Assembly: GCA_031267375.1 (NCBI GenBank)
Contig: JAIRZE010000023.1
Span: forward strand, 1-25,740
DNA from: Rickettsiales bacterium
GTDB lineage: Bacteria > Pseudomonadota > Alphaproteobacteria > Rs-D84
Direction: 5' to 3'
DNA: 25,740 bases
A program made the translations under genes and the position numbers. This document shows positions 22,000-25,740 of the stretch, piece after piece (position 1 is the stretch's first letter; each line of letters opens with the position of its first letter). The notes beneath the pieces are model-generated. The model ran no database searches, was not told the DNA's origin, and worked only from the letters and a program-made list of their open reading frames with translations.

Positions 22000-23760
22000 T
22001 TATTTTTTTCTGACTTGAATATGCACTTCGCGCAGTTGCTGCTCGCTGACTTCGCGCGGGGCGCCCAACATCAAATCGCGGCCGCGCTGATCCGTCGGGA
22101 AAGCAACGACTTCGCGCAGGTTGGGTTCGCTAAGCATAATCTGCACCAGACGGTCTATTCCGAACGCGCAGCCGCCGTGCGGCGGGGCGCCGTATTGAAA
22201 CGCTGCGTACATTCCGCCGAATTTAGCCTTTACCTCTTCTTCGCCATAGCCCGCAATGGCAAACGCCGCTATCATAGTTTCCGGGTTATAGTTGCGAAGC
22301 CCGCCGCTGCAAATTTCCGCGCCGTTCAAGACCATATCAAACTGATTCGCCTTTATCGCCAGCGGATCGCCGGACAATTCTCCCTTTGGCAATGAAAACG
22401 GATTGTGCCCGAAATCAATCTTGCCTGTTTCCTCGTTCAATTCATAAAACGGAAAATCTTCCACCCAGCACAGACGAAATTCTTGCTTGTCTATCAGGCC
22501 CAGATCTTCGCCCAAACGATTGCGCAATTTTCCAGCGGCTTTTGCAGCGGTTTCCGCCTTGTCGCAAACAAAGAACAGGCTGTCGCCGTCCTGTCCGCCA
22601 ACAAGTTCTTTCAGCGCCGCGATTTGCGTTTCATTTAATTTCTTTGCAACGGGCCCCTTCGCGCCGGCCGATTCAAAGGTCAAATAAGCCAATCCGCCCA
22701 GGCCCAGCTCTTTCGTCGCATATTCGCCCAGCTTATCAAACCAGCTGCGCGGCTTGTCAATTGTCGCGGGGGCCGGAATCGCACGAACGACCGCGCCATT
22801 TTTAACCGCGTCCGCAAATACGCCGAAATCTGAATCGCGGAAAATGTGCGAGACATCGGAAATTATAATCGGATTTCGCAGGTCCGGCTTGTCGCTGCCG
22901 TATTTCAGCATAGCTTCATCAAAAGGAATATGCGGAATTTCAGATGCTATTTTTGCGTCCGGCACAAATTCGCGAATCATCGCGGGCATCAAGGAATCGC
23001 CGACGGCCTGAATATCGCGCAGGTCCACAAAAGACATTTCCAAATCCAACTGATAAAATTCCAGCAAGCGGTCAGCGCGCAAATCTTCGTCGCGGAAACA
23101 GGGCGCTATTTGAAAATAGCGGTCAAAGCCTGAAATCTGCAAAAGCTGCTTGAATTGCTGCGGCGCCTGGGGCAAAGCGTAAAACTGGCCGTGATGATGA
23201 CGCGACGGGACTATGTAATCGCGCGCGCCTTCGGGCGATGATACAGTCAGAATCGGGGTCTGGAACTCGCTGAACCCCAGGTCCCACATATGATCGCGCA
23301 GGAATTTCATAACGCGATTGCGGAATAAAATATTTTTGTGCAAGGTTTCGCGGCGCAGGTCTATATAGCGGTATTTCAGGCGCAGCTCTTCGGAAACATT
23401 GCCATCATCGCCGAAAACCTGAAACGGCAGAACATCGCTGCTGGTCAGAATTTCCCAGGATTCGCACTTTATTTCTATTCTTCCGGTCGGAATTTTGTCG
23501 TTGACGGCCGACGCATCGCGAGCAACGACGGAACCGCGAACGCTGATGACAGATTCGGGGTGAATTTTTTCAAGGCCGGCATCGCCGCCGTCCAGAACGA
23601 TCTGGGTCAGTCCGTAATTATCGCGCAGGTCAATGAATAAAAGCTGGCCGTGATCGCGCTTGCGATGAACCCAGCCGGATAGGATTACGGATTCGCCGAC
23701 ATTGGCGGCGGAAAGTTCGCCGCAGGTATGAGTGCGATATTTGGATTTTAACGAGAGCAT
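22000..23760 (-). CDS. aspS: Aspartyl-tRNA synthetase, bacterial type
   Basis: A 586-residue class II synthetase. The N-terminal OB anticodon-binding domain (GWVHRKRDHGQLLFIDLRD) leads to class II motifs SPEGARDYIVPSR, LPQAPQQFKQLLQ, then motif 2 FQIAPCFRDEDLRADR. A bacterial GAD insertion (about 290-420) and motif 3 GGCAFGIDRL near the C-terminus follow. Length fits bacterial AspRS (about 590). His37 in RDHG corresponds, from memory, to the His that marks bacterial AspRSs able to charge both tRNA-Asp and tRNA-Asn. The ATG at 23760 is preferred over the frame open to 23880: it matches the family start, AGGTG precedes it, and the extra 40 codons are the T-box leader read in frame. Confidence 0.95.
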   Translation of the reverse strand: MLSLKSKYRTHTCGELSAANVGESVILSGWVHRKRDHGQLLFIDLRDNYGLTQIVLDGGDAGLEKIHPESVISVRGSVVARDASAVNDKIPTGRIEIKCESWEILTSSDVLPFQVFGDDGNVSEELRLKYRYIDLRRETLHKNILFRNRVMKFLRDHMWDLGFSEFQTPILTVSSPEGARDYIVPSRHHHGQFYALPQAPQQFKQLLQISGFDRYFQIAPCFRDEDLRADRLLEFYQLDLEMSFVDLRDIQAVGDSLMPAMIREFVPDAKIASEIPHIPFDEAMLKYGSDKPDLRNPIIISDVSHIFRDSDFGVFADAVKNGAVVRAIPAPATIDKPRSWFDKLGEYATKELGLGGLAYLTFESAGAKGPVAKKLNETQIAALKELVGGQDGDSLFFVCDKAETAAKAAGKLRNRLGEDLGLIDKQEFRLCWVEDFPFYELNEETGKIDFGHNPFSLPKGELSGDPLAIKANQFDMVLNGAEICSGGLRNYNPETMIAAFAIAGYGEEEVKAKFGGMYAAFQYGAPPHGGCAFGIDRLVQIMLSEPNLREVVAFPTDQRGRDLMLGAPREVSEQQLREVHIQVRKK

Positions 23761-23908
23761 TTTGACACCTTTTTTTGTAATTTTTGATTTACGCAGGGGC
23801 GCAGAATTCCGCGCGGTGCCACCCTGATTTATAACTTTTGCCATCGGGCTTGCCTGCTCTTCGTTTGTCGGACGCATCATTGCAGGTTCACAGCTTTTCG
23901 GCTTAACA
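23761..23908 (-). promoter_or_regulatory. T-box leader of aspS
   Basis: The minus strand contains AGGGTGGCACCGCG (23812-23825), a full match to the conserved T-box. The antiterminator folds perfectly: CAGGG, bulge TGGCACC, GCGC, an 8-base loop, GCGC, CCCTG (23794-23827). Upstream, CCTGC/GCAGG (23882-23886 with 23853-23857) can form a short Stem I whose loop contains GAC followed by A (23867-23869), a candidate aspartate specifier. No terminator lies before the ATG. The ribosome-binding GGTGTC can pair with GGCACC of the T-box bulge, suggesting translational control by uncharged tRNA-Asp. Confidence 0.75.
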
Positions 23909-23914
23909 GAACAG

Positions 23915-23943
23915 ATTTTTGCACAGGTTTAGTAAAAAATCAA
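23915..23943 (-). promoter_or_regulatory. Possible aspS promoter
   Basis: Minus strand: TTGATT (23938-23943), a 17-bp spacer and AAAAAT (23915-23920). Moderate match; the start would be near 23908, upstream of the short Stem I. Confidence 0.4.
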
Positions 23944-23950
23944 TAAAAAC

Positions 23951-23978
23951 TTGAAAAAACAAAATATATAGTTATAAT
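23951..23978 (+). promoter_or_regulatory. Promoter of the AspRS2 T-box transcript
   Basis: TTGAAA (23951-23956), a 16-bp spacer and a perfect TATAAT (23973-23978); start near 23985. It stands back to back with the aspS promoter. Confidence 0.65.
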
Positions 23979-23984
23979 AAAAAT

Positions 23985-24253
23985 CAACAGCGATAATCTA
24001 CTAACAATAGGGAGCTGGAAGAAGAACAGCCGCGTCTTGTTGGCAAAGCTTATTAGAACTTCCCGGGAACGCCCGTCATAGCGGAAGTCTCTTTAATGTT
24101 CAGGCGAGCAGCGAGAGATAAAAAGGCTTGCGCAGCGATGCGCGGGCAAAGCAAGGTGGCACCGCGCCACGCAAAGTGCATTTTTTATGCGCGATATGCG
24201 TTGCGTCCTTGTGTTCTTACTGCAATTAAGCATACAACACAAAGGAGCGCATT
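23985..24253 (+). promoter_or_regulatory. T-box leader of the AspRS2 gene
   Basis: AAGGTGGCACCGCG (24153-24166) is the T-box. CAAGG (24152-24156) pairs with CCTTG (24207-24211) and GCGC with GCGT, leaving the 7-base bulge TGGCACC. Upstream is a large Stem I region (about 24003-24065) containing several AAC triplets but no GAC, with AAC at 24057-24059 next to a basal helix; the specifier is therefore more likely Asn than Asp. Instead of a terminator, TCCTTGTG (24206-24213) can pair with CACAAAGGA (24238-24246), which holds the Shine-Dalgarno. tRNA binding would free the ribosome site. Confidence 0.85.
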
Positions 24254-25585
24254 ATGAAACAAGTAAGAACGCATATCGCCGAACTTTCACAATTGAAGAC
24301 TGGCGATGAAATAACAATCGCTGGACACGCACAAATCGTGCGCGCCCAGTCATCTGTCGCGTTTATAATTTTACGCGACATAACCGGCAGCATTCAATGC
24401 GTAATCGGCAAAGAGCATCCGCAGTTTGCGGAGGCGGCCGAACTTACGACTGAATCCGTGCTGAAAATAAGCGGTAAAATTGCCGAAGCAAAAATAACGC
24501 CCAGCACGCCGTTCGGAATGGAAATTCAAATAGAATCGTTCTGCGTGCTGTCCCGGGCCGAACCTTTGCCGATACCGGTTGTTGAAAAAGGCGGCGCGGA
24601 AGTGTCGGATGAAAAACGGCAAGACTGGCGGTACCTTGTCCTGCGGCGAGAGCGCGACGCAACGATTATGAAGGCGCTTTCCGCATTGAACCACGGCTAT
24701 CACGAATTCTTGATCTCGGAAGGCTTTTTGGAAATTCATACTCCAAAGCTTATGGGCTCTGCAAGCGAGGCGCATCTGAAATTATTTCATCTGGATTATT
24801 TCGGCGGCACGGCTTATTTGGCGCAATCGCCCCAATTATTCAAACAGATGGCGATTGCATCCGGTTTGGAAAGAGTGTTTGAAGTTGGCCCGGTTTTCCG
24901 CGCGAACCCTGCATTCACCACGCGGCATCATACTGAATACACCAGCTATGACATAGAAATGGGATACATTGAAAGCTTTGACGAAGTTATGGAAGTATTG
25001 GAAAAAACAGTTGCTTATATTTTGACCAGCATAAAAAAATCTGTTGGAAAAGATATAAAAAAGCATTTCGGGATTTCTGATTTCCAATTGAAAAAGCCTA
25101 TTCCCAGAATCACGATGCACCAGGCGAAAAAGATTTTGCGCGAGCGCGGGATAGTTTCCGCCAAAGCAGACCTTTCCACCGAAGAAGAAAAAGCTATCGG
25201 AGAATATGTAAAAGAAGAACTGGACAGCGATTTTGTGTTCATTACGGAATTTCCGTGGGAATCGCGGCCATTCTATCACAAGAAAGGTGTGTCGTCGGAT
25301 ACCGGCGAACCGATTTCCGTCAGCGCGGACTTGATTTACAAGGGGCTTGAACTCACGACATTGGCACAGCGCGAGGAAGACTATAAGACATTGTGCGCCC
25401 AAGTTGCGGAAAAAGACCTTAAACAAGAAGGACTGCAATGGTATCTGGATTGTTTCAGATTTGGAATGCCGCCGCACGGAGGATTCGGAATGGGTGGCGG
25501 CCGTCTGGTAAAGCAATTGCTGGATCTGCCGACGGTGCGCGATTCGGACTTTTTGTACCGCGGACCGAACAGAATGATACCATAA
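24254..25585 (+). CDS. aspS2: Archaeal-type aspartyl-tRNA synthetase, AspRS2
   Basis: A 443-residue class IIb synthetase without the bacterial GAD insertion. After an OB domain (1-105), LAQSPQLFKQMAIASGLERV and FEVGPVFRANPAFTTRHHTEY are the AspRS-specific block and motif 2; AsnRS would have VSGQL instead. FITEFPWESRPFYHKK and FGMPPHGGFGMGGGRLVKQLLDLP (with motif 3) match archaeal AspRS. AspRS2 enzymes in Clostridium acetobutylicum charge tRNA-Asn with Asp for amidation by GatCAB and are T-box controlled; the same role is inferred here. In the OB domain the Trp found in discriminating enzymes appears replaced (IAGHAQIV). A strong AAAGGAG precedes the ATG. No gat genes are adjacent. Confidence 0.88.
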   Translation: MKQVRTHIAELSQLKTGDEITIAGHAQIVRAQSSVAFIILRDITGSIQCVIGKEHPQFAEAAELTTESVLKISGKIAEAKITPSTPFGMEIQIESFCVLSRAEPLPIPVVEKGGAEVSDEKRQDWRYLVLRRERDATIMKALSALNHGYHEFLISEGFLEIHTPKLMGSASEAHLKLFHLDYFGGTAYLAQSPQLFKQMAIASGLERVFEVGPVFRANPAFTTRHHTEYTSYDIEMGYIESFDEVMEVLEKTVAYILTSIKKSVGKDIKKHFGISDFQLKKPIPRITMHQAKKILRERGIVSAKADLSTEEEKAIGEYVKEELDSDFVFITEFPWESRPFYHKKGVSSDTGEPISVSADLIYKGLELTTLAQREEDYKTLCAQVAEKDLKQEGLQWYLDCFRFGMPPHGGFGMGGGRLVKQLLDLPTVRDSDFLYRGPNRMIP

Positions 25586-25589
25586 AAAC

Positions 25590-25616
25590 ACAGCCGGTAA
25601 TCCCGGCTGTTTTTTT
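25590..25616 (+). terminator. Terminator after AspRS2
   Basis: An 8-bp hairpin, ACAGCCGG-TAATC-CCGGCTGT, followed by TTTTTT, five bases after the stop codon. Confidence 0.88.
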
Positions 25617-25631
25617 ATCTGACTCTCTGTT

Positions 25632-25720
25632 AAACAAGTTTTCACTTGTTTGCGATAAAACTCGGAGCGTCATTGCGAGGCGGCGCATAAACACGCAGCG
25701 TGCAGCGCCGTTGACGCAAT
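25632..25720. repeat. Hairpin and ATTGCG...CGCAAT palindrome at the window end
   Basis: AAACAAG-TTTTCA-CTTGTTT (25632-25651) is followed by a nested palindrome: ATTGCG (25672) pairs with CGCAAT (25715), CGGCGC with GCGCCG, and CACGC with GCGTG in the centre. CGTCATTGCGAGG...GACGCAATCCAG has the look of a widespread bacterial intergenic repeat type. No gene is visible after 25585. Confidence 0.6.
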
Positions 25721-25740
25721 CCAGATTGTAAAAAGTAGCG

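Noticed and set aside
22386..22805. 139-codon plus-strand frame inside aspS
   Set aside because: Antisense to conserved AspRS motifs and without start signals.
23761..23880. 40-codon N-terminal extension of AspRS
   Set aside because: The codons are the T-box leader read in frame; the family N-terminus and ribosome-binding site place the start at 23760.
24836..25645. 269-codon minus-strand frame
   Set aside because: It lies fully opposite the convincing AspRS2 gene and crosses its terminator; the composition is that of a shadow frame.

Overview
The window looks like a chromosomal segment of a Gram-negative bacterium, most likely an uncultured, host-associated alphaproteobacterium. The Lol lipoprotein transporter (lolC, lolD), an AsmA-type outer-membrane assembly protein, several lipobox signal peptides and an ftsQ-ftsA pair all require a cell with two membranes. 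The AsmA and FtsQ sequences read as alphaproteobacterial, and cysteine-rich secreted proteins like the one near 16 kb are frequent in gut Alphaproteobacteria. This assignment is inference from reading; no marker-gene search was possible. No phage, transposase or CRISPR array was seen.

Layout. 89-1258 (-) is a membrane-anchored protein with an HExxH metal-binding motif. Upstream of it lie two 34-bp palindromes in opposite orientation that flank a good promoter. 1581-1825 (-) holds tRNA-Tyr and tRNA-Gly with unusual mismatches. 1927-5635 (-) is a compact operon: lolC, lolD, a GT4 glycosyltransferase, a small membrane protein and an EF-hand lipoprotein. 5844-7167 (-) is a nitroreductase-like protein behind a secreted protein. 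7316-9384 (-) is a secretin-like lipoprotein followed by an AlbA_2 protein whose C-terminal winged-helix part lies in the -1 frame after a dnaX-type slippery heptamer. 9395-9477 (+) is a very small promoter-terminator unit. 9476-10558 (-) carries a DUF3800 protein and a small unknown protein. 10638-14929 (+) runs lipoprotein, glycosyltransferase, ftsQ, an ftsA-rpe fusion and a small unknown protein. 14930-16307 (-) is a cysteine-rich secreted protein overlapping a second HExxH protein. 16426-16672 (-) is a candidate structured RNA with its own promoter and terminator. 16841-19327 (-) is an AsmA-family protein, divergent from uvrB and tsaE (19377-21862, +). The right end has two different aspartyl-tRNA synthetases transcribed divergently: the bacterial type (22000-23760, -) and the archaeal type, AspRS2 (24254-25585, +).

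The strongest biology is at the right end. Both synthetase leaders carry the conserved T-box antiterminator motif (AGGGTGGCACCGCG and AAGGTGGCACCGCG), on opposite strands. T-boxes are mainly Gram-positive tRNA sensors. Neither leader shows a normal terminator, and in the AspRS2 leader the 3' half of the antiterminator can instead pair with the Shine-Dalgarno region, which suggests translational control. The two genes together could supply Asp-tRNA(Asp) and, through mischarging and amidation, Asn-tRNA(Asn).

The second highlight is one reading frame joining the cell-division actin FtsA, including its basic membrane-targeting helix, to a full-length ribulose-phosphate 3-epimerase. ftsQ and ftsA-rpe are separated only by a palindrome built from 7-bp units. 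Comparable palindromes or tandem arrays occur next to several other genes, inside a signal-peptide region, and in frame inside uvrB. Several genes have consensus-like promoters so close to the start codon that their mRNAs should be leaderless.
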